Shown one piece after another: positions 1 to 11,530 of a stretch of DNA of 64,000 nt. The notes under the pieces are model-generated. The model did no database searches, was not told the DNA's origin, and saw only the letters and a program-made list of their open reading frames with translations. The first letter of the stretch is position 1, and each line of letters starts with the position of its first letter. The DNA is from Rhodeus uyekii. Its lineage: Eukaryota; Chordata; Actinopteri; Cypriniformes; Acheilognathidae. The stretch lies in the NCBI GenBank assembly GCA_037043235.1, contig JAWRVZ010000041.1:4124001-4188000 (forward strand), written 5' to 3'. The position numbers and the translations under genes were made by a program.

Positions 1-3000
1 GGGTCGAGCTGATTCCAGCCAGACCTCTGATCTTCTGGCTCCTATTTACCAATTATGATGATTTAATCAAATGAGCTAAAAAGCCTTGGATGTCTTTCAG
101 AAACACCAAAAGCACGGGATAAATATCAGTAAAAATCAATCTGACTATTTGATTTCTATATACACAGCTATGCAATGACCTTGGCCTGTCATCAGTTTTA
201 TCCATTTATTTGCCCACTTTACTTCCGTTATATTATGTATTATATTAAATAGCATATTCAAAAGAAAAAAAGGGCAGGACTTCATTTTAGCCACAATGAT
301 TAGATCATGAACAGTCTACAGACTTTCCAGTTTTGGCTGGAGTGAAGGTGTTTTGAGTTGGTCTAAAGGAAGTAGAAATCTGGGGGGGGGGAGGTAATTT
401 GAACTCTTACATTAAATATTGGAAGAATGTACATATTCAGATTAGAATACACTGCTAATATGTTAGTCAGTCATCACAGAGGATGTTGTTACAGGATCTA
501 CTGTGACAAGTAGCCAAACCCTGAGCTCTGAGCAAGAAATTGTTGGAGGCAAGTTACAAGACCAGAAATGTGTCTTAAGATCCTGAGTTTTGATGTCTAG
601 AACCTCATCTGTGCATAATTATCTGTGGTAACATTGGTTAGCTAGCATGTCCAACTCACCACTGGAACTTCATTAAGCTACACGTTCTGCTCTGCTTTGT
701 TAATTGCATTACAAGCTGAGGGTCAGAATCCCAGGAGAGATGTTTCAAAAAGCTTCTGATGTTTCCTCCATAACAGCAGTGACTACACATGAGTGCACAA
801 AATGTGTTTCGGGGTCTTGACACTTTCCGTTCCCGCCTACGTTGACCTCAAGTGACAGGAATGCGTTCGAAATATAAAATGCAAACACTGTTGCCTCCAG
901 CCAGTTTGAGGCGAAATTTTTCATCAAGCAAGACTTTCTTATTTTATCTGACAAAGAAACTACCTCACCTTTGTTTTTTAACATTAGCGCATATGCTTTG
1001 CTCTCACTCAGTGAAGACAAATGAGTATGAATAATTAAGTGACAAAAAGCAGCTCCATGGAGCTACGGTATCCATAAGGATATTCAGATTCTGAAACGAT
1101 TGAGCAAATCTTGATGGTCATTGCTTTTAGGCTAGATGACAGCTCATTAATTTCCTCATGATAAAGGTAGCTTATCACTGCAGTAAACTGAGCTTCCATA
1201 ATATGCGTGCAGCTATGAAACACATTCCTTTGGTATGTTGCAAAGACAGTCAGAGGTGGTTTAAGACTCAAACTTACAATAAGTGCAGTTTTTAACTATA
1301 GCAACCCATAGAAGGATCAATAGGCTGAAGGCCTGAAGCAAATGCCACATCTTTCGTTCGTGACTAATGCATGTGGAGAGATTCCACTTGTGTGTGTGAG
1401 GGATGGTTCCTTGAGTACAAATGTTGTGGCCCCTACTTAATCAACTCCTGATTTCATGAAATATTCATGTTCTACCTGTGGGCTTTCACAATGTGAATTG
1501 TTTTGTTTTGGAAATGTGTGGATGGATGTGTGGTGTGAGATGCAGGTGGCATGTATAAATCATATAAGGCATGAATTTAGATTCTCTTGTGCTCCAGAAC
1601 AGGGAGGGAATGATGCCGGATGACATTTTGGAATGTCTGTTGTCCATGAATCAATGCGTTGTCAATAGTGCTTTTTTTGTTTTTTTAACACCTCATTGCA
1701 TTGAGGCACTGCTGGTTACCCAGCATGCTTTGCAGCGAGGGTAAGTTTGATCTAAGCTATAAAAGTGTGGGAAACAGTTGAAGGGGTTATTCATGTATGG
1801 TCGCATATGGTTACATTTTGCTATAATATTAAATGTTATTAGGTATGTTAATATTATTCGGATTTGTAGTCCAAAAATTTTAGCGATGGCTTGTCAGACA
1901 TATATGGTATACTGCATACATAAAACTCGTGCATTAAAGTGATTGGAATAATATTAACACATATCACTCTTAGAAAAAAGTAATGATGGGAATTCTGGAT
2001 TTTTTAGTGAGCCATGTCATTTGGCTCAGTTGAGTAAGAAGGTTTTTGGCACTCAAACAGTACCTCTTTTAGTACCATTTAATTGCTTTTATAATTCAGC
2101 CAAATTTAACAATGGCCTAAAATTGATATTCGAGCATGTCACTTAAATTATTTAACGTAATTATACTAAACCTTACAAAGTCCAGAATACCATCATTTTG
2201 CATTAAGTTTGATATAAAACTTTATTAAACGATGTTTAAAACAAACCAAACACTAATACACCTATTTATTAAACATTTTATTTATATTATATAAATAAAA
2301 TATTATATTTAGCATTTTAGTCACTTTTAATCCTTTCAAATTAATATCACTCAAAATGGAAATCTGTGCGCTATATAAAAAATAAAGTAGAATGCACAAA
2401 ATAGAATTATTTGAATTGCTGCTGCTGGCATGAGTGATGGTTACTGCCAAAACATGCACAGAAATACAGTGAATAGGATACAAGTTGCTGTAAGGAATGC
2501 TGGGAGAACATCCTCAAGCAGATTTAGGCAGGTGGTGCTGGGGAAGGTGTAGGGCTAGGACAATTTCCATGGCGTGCTGCACTGAATTGAGATGGTTCAG
2601 GACAAAAATATAAAGGTTACGTAGATAGAGCAAAAAGATTGATTGCCCAAAGTAGCCAGCTTTAAGAGAACCAATCAGCTGCTCATGATCCAATCAGAAT
2701 TTCATGATTGACCTATTTATCTATTTTTCCTAATAGTAACATTCATCTCTCCCAAAATGGGTCAAAGAGGACCATATGATTTTGTTGTTAGTTAGATATT
2801 GATCATTGACAATCCCATTCACTTTCTAATGAAAAGAATCTCATCCTACAGTCTCTGTCCACAGTAATTTTTTACCGTGAACAGATTGAAAAATGCGAAT
2901 CCATTGTCAGGATAAACTGCCATTACTACCCAACAACAGTAAAAAACCCTGCTGCTCAAGTTTGAACTTGGTTTTTATAGTTGATTTATGAAACCTGATG

Positions 3001-3261
3001 AACATGATGTAATAAAACACCTATATGATCGTCTTATCTTTTCTCGCTTGTTTCTATTTGAGAACAGCTGCTCATCCTTCTTAAGGTAATGAATTGTCTG
3101 TTGTGACGCTTCATCTATAGGCCACTCCGCACTGAGGTAATTCTCTTTCCAGCTGCTCCATGCAATCTCATGCATGGATTCTTTCCGTCTAAACTGTGAG
3201 TGAAAAAAATCCATGTGCAAACAAATTTCCCAAAGTCAGATTAGAAAGGTTTAGCTTAGAA
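1..3261. other. Intergenic DNA with nothing recognised
   Basis: AT-rich, with only short chance frames (under 95 codons). I see no conserved protein segment, RNA gene or clear repeat end. A short G9 run lies at 381-389. Confidence 0.5.
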
Positions 3262-3953
3262 CAGGGGTGCAGACACTTTTTGGGCTTGGGAGGTACTTAT
3301 AAAATGACCAAGTCAAAATGATCTACCTGCTATAAAAATACAAAACGTTTATTTATTTATGAATATATTGAGATAGTCTTTATATGCACAATGCAACTCT
3401 ATACTTCGATGGCTGCCTTCGTTTATAAAGTTAGCTGTGAGGAAAATGACTGCTGTCCGGACAACTGAGATTTTAGTTCCGTCAGCATTCTTCTTCTCAG
3501 TTCACTTTTAAGTGAACAATAAGTTTTTATGAACAGTCCGATAATGCCGCTTCACATTTCCCTTCTTCGGTATAGCGATGACAGACTGGCAGATGAGGCA
3601 AACGCACTTCAAAAATGACATAGTGGAAAAAAAGTCCACCTCCCACTCCGTAAGTGGTAAGTTTTTGACTTCTTTTCATTGTCCTGCTCCCCCACTCATT
3701 TTTATACCCTTTCTTAAGTTTAAAAGAAAGAAATTGGAGGCTATCTCGCTAGCTTGCAAAAGTTTTGTAGCACTTGGCGCCATTGTTTGCATGTACGGTG
3801 ACCCATGTGTCAGAAAATGTCAGACTGACTGGCCTGTATGTCAATCAAGTGACAAATTTCATAGTGAGGGCGGATGATTGGATGACATCCACTTTGTTAA
3901 TTCCATGCCATCTACCCACACTACCTTTGCGAGTGACGTATTGGGCACCCCTG
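3262..3953. mobile_element. Non-autonomous hAT element
   Basis: Ends are CAGGGGTGCAGACAC and, inverted on the right, CAGGGGTGCCCAATAC. Immediately outside are gcttagaa (left) and gtttagaa (right), an 8-bp target duplication with one mismatch, as hAT elements make. The 692-bp interior shows no recognisable transposase, only chance frames. Confidence 0.8.
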
Positions 3954-4899
3954 GTTTAGAAGGTACGGTTCAGGTAGAACTTTTGATATCATATTTATTT
4001 GTTGCTATGAAGAGTTCAAAAGGTCTCTCTTCTTCTTTAGACACTGTTTGACCATTGTACCAATTAAATAATCATTCTGAAAGAAGAATGTACCAACTTA
4101 ACAACAAAGAACATAACAGGAAAACTTTCCAAATACTGTAGTTTAAAAATGTCAAACCCAGAGGTCAGTGTCTCCTTCCTCACAACATATTATCTATTAT
4201 TGGCATCATAAACAAAAAGTCTCTCATAATAATGCAGTCTACAGCCCAACCTATGTTGTGACATTTTAATATTACTATCACTACTTTCAAAAGCCACCCC
4301 ATTTTCTTCAAGCTACCTTTAAACGGGGCAACACGCCAAAACGAATACATAAAGACAAGATAAAAATAGATACAGGTCCAAAAATCACACACATAAAAGG
4401 CCCCAGGAAAAGCGCAGGAACAGTATTCATCTAACACACAGAAGGGAAGATATGTTTGCTAAGAAATGAACAAGCAGATCTGTGGCCATATGGGCGGCAG
4501 AGGGAGTGAACATAGCTTGAGGCTGTTGCTCTGCCTGCCTCTTTCATTCTCCCCCTCTTTATGTTGACGCTCCACTGGAGTTTTGTGCTCAGGCAATTTT
4601 AGCATAGTTTTGGATGGCAAACCATTAAGGCTTCTTGTTTATTTCAATATATTATACTTTTGAGAAAAGAATGGAAATGAAATCAAGGAGTTGGATGAGC
4701 TTCAGAAAGCTCCAATTTGAGTTGTAGACACAATGGCACATGATTCATCATGTGCCAAAACAGTGTAAGTAATTAAAGCTTTCCCAAATCTGTTGCACTT
4801 GTATGACAATGAATTCAGAACATTATTATTATGATACTCTACAATGATATCATCATGCATAGCAGTATCAGAAATGGACTTTCTGATTAGGGTGCTGAA

Positions 4900-5085
4900 A
4901 TTGATTTGTACTTTTTATTTGTATAAATCATTTTTTTTTTTTTTTATAAATTTTTCACATTTATTTGAAATGGAAGTCTTTTGTAACATTATAAATGTCT
5001 TAACTGTCACTTTTGATCGATTGCAATGCATCTCGCTAAATAGAAACAGAATTAATTCCTTTAATAAAAATCTTTTGAATGATAG
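4900..5085. repeat. Dispersed cyprinid repeat, family A (partial)
   Basis: Contains tttgtaacattataaatgtc, followed by a segment close to actgtcacttttgatc, wording I recognise from a very common cyprinid repeat. Related copies in this window lie near 8540, 32490, 36360, 37447 and 58370. Only one end of the element is present here. Confidence 0.6.
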
Positions 5086-5429
5086 TGTGTCAAACATTTC
5101 AATTGAATCAATTCATTCATGGACACTATGGTTACTTGACCCATGGCAAGAAATATATCAAACCATGGGAGAACTTTGGCTCCCATATCTGAAACATTTG
5201 GGGCATTTTGCTCCCAGCCCTGGTTAATTTCTGACCTTAATATTGTTGCAATTATTTCCCATGTTATCAGGCCTGCCACTAGGAGTCTAATGGATGACTC
5301 CATTAATGTGGTACTGATGTTTTTATCTTTGGGCCAAAGAGCACAACATCTCCGCATAGAAATGGGCCATTTGATGGGAGCAGACAAATAGCGTTTAAAT
5401 ACAAAATCATGTAGATGTGCTGTTTTAAA

Positions 5430-5710
5430 AATTCAATAAAGTGTTTCACCCAAAGTAAAAATAAAATTTTTACTCTTCCTCATGTCATTCGAAACCTGTA
5501 TTCTTTCTTCTGCAGAACACCAAAGACGAGATTTTAAGAAACATTAAAACATAGATATTAATAGTTTCGGGTGAGTTGCTTAAGACATATGCTTTATGAA
5601 CTGTAATTCTGAATATGAAAGTACAAAGGGACATTTTGTGCCATGAGAAGGCAAATTTCCCCCCTAAAATTACTTCCCAGGACTCAGTCATCACAAGACA
5701 TATCAAATCT
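5430..5710. repeat. Dispersed cyprinid repeat, family B (partial)
   Basis: Contains tcctcatgtcattcgaaacc and tgtattctttcttctgcaga, hallmarks of a widespread cyprinid non-autonomous element. Other copies here are near 19465, 23380, 25235 and 43697. Ends are not well defined. Confidence 0.55.
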
Positions 5711-6308
5711 ATGTCAAATCTATGTACTCATTTATTGTACTTGATCTCATTTCAACAGCACCCACAAGATGGAATTTACATTTAGATCAAGCACTTCACT
5801 AAATGCTCACGTTAAAATTATTTTAAACAAACCATGACCTGAAATAGTGTTTTATTCAAAGGCACCAAAGGACAATTTGATCTCATTAAACCGCCCATAA
5901 ATATCCAGCATCTGTGTGAGGTAATCAAACCATTATAGGGGACATTTTCGATGGTTAACTATTAACTGAATGAATGTCTTGATGAAAAAGATGGTAGACT
6001 CCCATCTGGACACTGAAGGTGTCTGTTTTTCTCTCTTGCCTTCATTAGATGGGAGGAATATCTGTTCACTGCGCCTGCTTTTGCCAGATATTGTGCGAGT
6101 GGGAGCTGAACGTGTCTGGAGGGATTATCTTCCTCTGTATTTTCAGCTAATAAAAGCAGCTTTACATGCTCTCACAACTGTGCGCTCACAAAACAAGTTA
6201 TAATTTAAAGGTTCCAGGTAAACATATTTTTCATTTTGATTACACTAAAACAACGCAGTGTATTGCTTTCATACCAGTAAGCTTTTTTAAAAAGAAATGT
6301 AAATTTGA
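5711..6308. other. Intergenic DNA with nothing recognised
   Basis: No protein similarity, repeat ends or RNA gene recognised between the family B piece and the Tigger-like fragment. Confidence 0.45.
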
Positions 6309-7125
6309 AGCATTATATTTTTCTCGACGGCCTCGGGGGTTGCAAAAAAGCATCGAGATAACCGATGATCGAGAAAACCAACAGCCAATTATTTGATGAA
6401 GCGATCGGCATGCTATAAAAATGTACATACACTGTATATGTTTGCTAACAACAAAAGGCATATGTGCACCAACTAACAGCAGAGATTTACCAGTATACAA
6501 TAAAAAACACCTTCGATTCTCCATACAAACCTTTAATTATATTATTCAACACACACAAACACATGCGCTCATAACAGTCATTTCACTCGGACATAGTTCT
6601 GAAAAGTATTGTACACGCGGTTACTATGGTTTCTTTATAAACTCTAAAATGCTTTGTTGCTTTTTGCCTTTAACGGTCTGTTTGAAAACAAATGCTTCTA
6701 TCAGTAACAACGTCTTTGTCGACGTCAATGTAATCTGGGAATTTCTGGACCGTGATGCTAACTCCTCCGCCTCCTCTTCCAAGATAGCATCTGCAAGGCT
6801 TGATTTTTCAGCCACTTCCGCGAGTTCTTCTGCGGCTGCGCGGCACTGTGAGTGAAGCGTCACTGGAGCACGCGATCCACATGCAACGCAAACTCAGCGC
6901 ATGCGCAGTGAACTAGGTACGGTCATTAGTCACAAGATAACCATGTGAAGTGGCGAATTTGTCCCTCTATTGGGCTCGAGTTATTAGGGTTCAGCGACAT
7001 AAAAGAATCGACATAACCGATTAGAAAATGCTAAGACAAATAGGGAGTTTGGCGGTTCCACTTCAAAAACATTGACCTAATAGGGTTGGCGAGTTAACCG
7101 AGGTCGAGATAAGTGAACTCCACTG
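6309..7125 (-). mobile_element. Tigger/pogo-like DNA transposon remnant, copy 1
   Basis: The right end reads gaactccactg followed by TA, so the inverted terminus is CAGTGGAGTTC next to a TA target site, typical of Tc1/mariner-Tigger elements. The left side shares cgacggcctcgggggttgca with a second copy at 52302-53795, but its terminal repeat is gone. A minus-strand frame at 6863-6624 ends in FKQTVKGKKQQSILEFIKKP, resembling the C-terminus of Tigger-type transposases. The catalytic part is deleted, so it cannot move itself. Confidence 0.75.
6624..6863 (-). pseudogene. Tigger-like transposase C-terminal remnant (copy 1)
   Basis: Seventy-nine codons with an acidic Glu/Ala-rich segment (ILEEEAEELAS) and then FVFKQTVKGKKQQSILEFIK. 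The Gln/Ile-rich basic tail ending in an LEF-type motif is usual for Tigger-family transposase C-termini. It keeps an open frame, but the DNA-binding and DDE parts are missing. Confidence 0.6.
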
Positions 7126-8539
7126 TATATAGTTTAACAGGTTGAAGCAGAGAGACAGAGAAAAAAAATTTTGTATTCATATTTGCCCAGTTTACACAAG
7201 AAAGCACAAATCATTAAGTTGTTTATGTGCACATTCAATCGAATTAGATGATACGGTTTTTAATTTTAATTGCATTTATTAAAATGAAGATGATTCAAAG
7301 AAATTACATTGTCGCAGATGATAAAGCATTGAAAAGATAAACAAAAAAAGTGTCTTTAGAAGTCAATACATTATTTAATATCTCAATGAACAAAAGCTTA
7401 TCACAGTCCACAGAAATCCATTTTACAATTATAAATATTATAATGATCAAAATTAAATAAAAACAATCCCAATAGCTGTCAGTAAAAAGTATACTTAATA
7501 AAAAATGATAAAAGCAAATTAAACACCATTTACGTCTACGCACCATCATGTCATTATGAATCTCAAAGACTTATTTTGTTCTGAGGAACACAAGATATTT
7601 TTCACATTTAAGATACAATGTCAAGTTAAAAACAATTTATTAAAATGATATCGCCTCCATTTGTGTCCATGTGTGATGCTTTCTTCAATCTTTGCTCTCT
7701 GAGTGTAATTGTAAATGTGTATTTGGAGTAATTTATTCATTTTACTAATTTAAAATGAATATTGAGCATGTTGCAATGCACACAAGCCCCGTTCAGCTCC
7801 TTTATAATTCCTAACATACCTTCAATTCATTGAGAGGCAGGTTTCGATTTCTGTCTTGTCTTGCCAAGAATTCCTCCACAGACTAGAAGAGCTGCAGAAA
7901 GACAAGAGGACTCAGACGATCCCAAAGTGAAGCCCCGATTCCTCCCAGTGCAGATGTTGCTGTGATCAACATCTGGACGGATTTGGCTTGCTTTTATATC
8001 CTGCCATTATTGAGGCTATACATGAATGTTATACTTATATAGGATATTTGTTCCTGCTTCTAAAATGAACTGCACATTACCAGTAACCAAATAAATGTGT
8101 GCTGCACTGTTAAGCAGGAAGTCATGTGATTTAACTTTTCTAGTCCACAAGTACAGCATTGTAAATCGTGGTATGCTAGTGACAATGTTGCGGTCACATT
8201 AACACCAAAACTGAAAACTCAATGCAGCAATTAAGCCTTGTGACCACTGACATCTGTGATTGAAGTGGGGCTTGTTGCAATTGAGATTTTGACAAGACAA
8301 GGCATTTCAAAGTTTTATTTCTCAAAGGAGCCCTGGCCTCAAGCGATATGGTTATAGGAAATAATTAGAAATTCAATCTCAGTGCTATTTGTGATCGCCC
8401 AGAAAGGTTTTGCGCTCCTGTTCGCAAAATGTTTGTGATGAAAATAATATGAGATGGGAATAAGAAATTATATATATTTCAGTGTTTTTGTGAGTAAACA
8501 CAAAGTTTCTCTGGAGAACGCAATGCTTTTGTCCTACCG
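7126..8539. other. Intergenic DNA with nothing recognised
   Basis: AT-rich and without conserved reading frames. The frame at 7549-7304 is Ile/Phe-rich translation of AT-rich DNA. Confidence 0.45.
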
Positions 8540-8651
8540 GTCAAACATTTGGGGATAGAAAGATGAAAAAAAAATTAAAAAATGTTTTATACTTTAAGTA
8601 AATGTTGCCATTTTGAACTTTTTTCTATAAAAAAATATATATATTTAAAAA

Positions 8652-8684
<33 letters not shown>

Positions 8685-8905
8685 AATGTTAAGCAGCACA
8701 ACACTTATTAAGGACATTTTGACTGAAGACTGGATTAATGATTCTGAAAATTCAGCGTCGCCATCACAGGAACACAGTACAAAAAGATATTAAAATAGAA
8801 AACCCTTATTTTAAATTGAAATAATGTCAAAATAATTACTGTTTTTAAACCTTATATTTCATCAAATAAAAGCAGCCTTGGTGAGCATAAGAGACTTTGT
8901 TGAAA
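8540..8905. repeat. Dispersed cyprinid repeat, family A
   Basis: Starts with accggtcaaacatttgggga and contains actgaagactggattaatga and agcagccttggtgagcataa, all signature wording of the family. An AT microsatellite interrupts it at 8661-8684. Confidence 0.65.
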
Positions 8906-9609
8906 GGATGCTTGCCAATATTACTAATTTCTCTCATCACACAAGAAGGTCAGGTCTAGTGCACTGCATTGTGGGATACTGTGCTCACTTATTGTACATT
9001 CTCCTGCCCTGTTTTAGGGTGGAGTGAATAAAAAAAAATCAAATACTAAACACCTACCTCATTGCACAGGTTGAGGTTGAGGTATTTTTGTTGTCTAGAT
9101 ATCTATTCGTGGAAGCAAACAGGTGGAGGTCTTAATGGATTGGGTAATTGACCTCAATCTCCCGCACCTCACAGCTTAATATCATCCATCTGGCCACAAG
9201 CACAGTCTCACATTCTCTCACCTTTTCATTAAAACAGTTGCTGTGCAGTTGCAAAGGCTGAAATGTTGATGAAAGGTAGACAGTCAATATAATTAAAACA
9301 TCTTTCTGTTAAAAAAATAGACCTGAGAACAATAAGTAAATCAAACTTGCCATTTCCACGGAGGTTTCATGCTGTATACCTTCAAGGCATGAGTTCTCCG
9401 TTCTCTGTGGGAAAACAGGGGCTTTGTGTTTGTGTGTCTTGGCCGGTCAGCCTTTATGATTGATTATTATTTGGGTTTTATCCAGAGGTAAGGGCCGTTC
9501 ACAGGCTCTGATGGGTCTTTAATGATGAAAGTTGTATCTGAAGGTCTGTGAGTCTGCAGCGCCACAGTCTCTGTTGCTTTTTCCATCTTAGTCATACCTT
9601 CATTTTGAA

Positions 9610-9656
9610 AGCGCCCCTTTATGTAGCTGTATTTTGCAGCTACATAAAGGGGCGCT
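9610..9656. repeat. Perfect 20-bp inverted repeat with 7-nt loop
   Basis: Left arm 9610-9629 (AGCGCCCCTTTATGTAGCTG), loop 9630-9636, right arm 9637-9656, its exact reverse complement. It would form a strong hairpin in single-stranded DNA or RNA. It could be a recent inverted duplication or the core of a small foldback element. Confidence 0.9.
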
Positions 9657-10555
9657 GGAAGCCGTCTCCACCCAATGGGGCAGACTGCAACAAAAACAAT
9701 GTACAGCATGTCAGACTTTGGTTTGTTCACAGAGCAAACAGACTCAATGTCTTTGTTAGGAATGACACCTTTCATTAATTTATAGTGATGGTGGAGCATG
9801 TTTATCTGGCAAAAAAGATAGGCGGTTCTCTCGAGTTGAGCCAATCATCACAATAGGAGATCATGGAACGTCTGGATATTTCTCAGAGGAATTCTACCAG
9901 TCTAATATCCTACAGCCAACGCCTCTTCTGCAGCTGCAAAGAAGAACGTATACTGTAGTCATTTGAGCTCCGGATACACAACGGCATGCTGAAATACACA
10001 GTGAAAAGTTGTGAGGCAATCTTACCGTAGTACTCCTTTGAGATGATGCAGTGAATGGACCCCATGCAGGAAAGAAGAGCGTTGATAGATTAGAAAGAGT
10101 GGGTTATTATTGTGAATTTGCAGACTGATAATAGAACAATGCACGATGATTTGACAGCTGAACAAGCCTCACTGATGCAAGCAAAAATTGGCTCCAAAGA
10201 TACATGAGCAATTGCAACGGCTGCTGTCATAACTTGGACTGCAGTCCAGGACACAGAGAGCCTTAGTTGTTGTTTTCATTGTGTGAGCTCATCACTTAAA
10301 AAGCAAAATAACTCTTTAAAAACCTAGAGAGCTGACTAACAGCCCGTATAGTATAACTGGAAACTTAGGGTAGGGATTTGGGAATAGTGAAGAATGTAAC
10401 AATTGTGGTTCTTTAGAGTTTCCATTAATGCTTATTTCATCAAACTTCTCACTAACCTTACCCGAATCCCATGTCAATGGCAGCAAATGTGTTTTGCAAT
10501 ACAACATCAACACGATAACTAGATTGCACTTATTGTCTTGAGGCAAGTATATGTA

Positions 10556-10903
10556 CAGTAATCCCTCGCCACTTTGCGGTTCAAGTTTCACGGCCTTTTC
10601 AAAAAAAAATACAAATAAATAAATACCGACATACCGGCAGCCATATTGCAGAAAGCAGCGTTGTTTTATCGTGATGCGCAAGAGAAACGGTTTCCCAGGA
10701 TGCCAGACAAAGAGAGAAACTCTCTCAAAGGCTTTGTACACACCCACGGCACTGAGACAAGACACGTGATTGGTTCCTGGTGCGTGATCGACCAATGAGA
10801 GCATGAGTGGATGTATCCTGTGAGCTGATTGGCTGATCCTATTTTGCGGATTTTCACCTATCGCAGGGAGTTCACATTAACCGCAATAAACGAGGGATCA
10901 CTG
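10556..10903. mobile_element. TA-flanked MITE (CAGTAATCCCTCG type), copy 1
   Basis: Ends CAGTAATCCCTCGCCAC and, inverted, CAGTGATCCCTCGTTTA, each next to TA, fit a Tc1/mariner-Tigger superfamily MITE. Near the right end are cggattttcacctatcgcag and gcgtgatcgaccaatgagag-like sequence, also present in the copy at 34815-35167. There is no coding capacity. Confidence 0.85.
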
Positions 10904-11365
10904 TACTTGCATCAAAACAATAAGTACTATCTAGTTATTGTGTTGATGTTGTATTGTAAAAAAGTTAAGGACATCTAATACAAAGTGTGACCGAAACATT
11001 TGATTCGTAATTGGACAACATTTGCTTTGTATCTATTTGATTCACAAAAAGAGTCATAAGAGTCAGTCATGCAGGAATGGGACTATGAACAGGGAGCCCG
11101 AAAACGGAAACTTTTGAAAACAAGTTTTAAAGAGCAAGTTTTGGAAATGATACTGTTATCGCCTCCATGTAAATTGCAAAATTTAGCAAATTTGAGATCG
11201 TAGCAATAGCACACCACAATTCTTAATGTATAAAAGTCCTACCCTACATTTTTTCTTGTCTAAGAAGCCGTTTTACTCGAATGCATCACAATAGGTAGGA
11301 AAAGATTCATTCAAACTGTGTTTCATGCCGACTTTACTTGATGTTCAGTTATGGTCATTTAAAAA

Positions 11366-11530
11366 ATGGTTCTTAGTTTACATTTATGCATTTGGCAGAG
11401 CTTTTATCCAAAGCGACTTACATTGTATTCAAGAAACACATTGACACTGTAATCAGTTCTTGCAATCCCTGGGATCGAACCCATGATATTGGCATTGTTA
11501 ACACCAATGCTCTACTGGTTCTTGGTTTAC
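11366..11530 (-). mobile_element. tRNA-derived SINE with L2-type 3' tail
   Basis: On the minus strand: TAGAGCATTGGTGTTAACA, then a B-box-like GGTTCGATCCC at about 11468-11478, a short body, and the tail AAGTCGCTTTGGATAAAAGC followed by TGCCAAATGCATAAATGTAA. The CGCTTTGGATAAAAGC portion can form the small stem-loop that L2-clade reverse transcriptases recognise, so mobilisation by an L2 LINE is inferred. The 5' A box is missing or cut off. Confidence 0.75.

Noticed and set aside
5061..5391. Overlapping frames on both strands (108 and 82 codons)
   Set aside because: Adjacent to a family A repeat and without recognisable motifs; probably unclassified repeat DNA.
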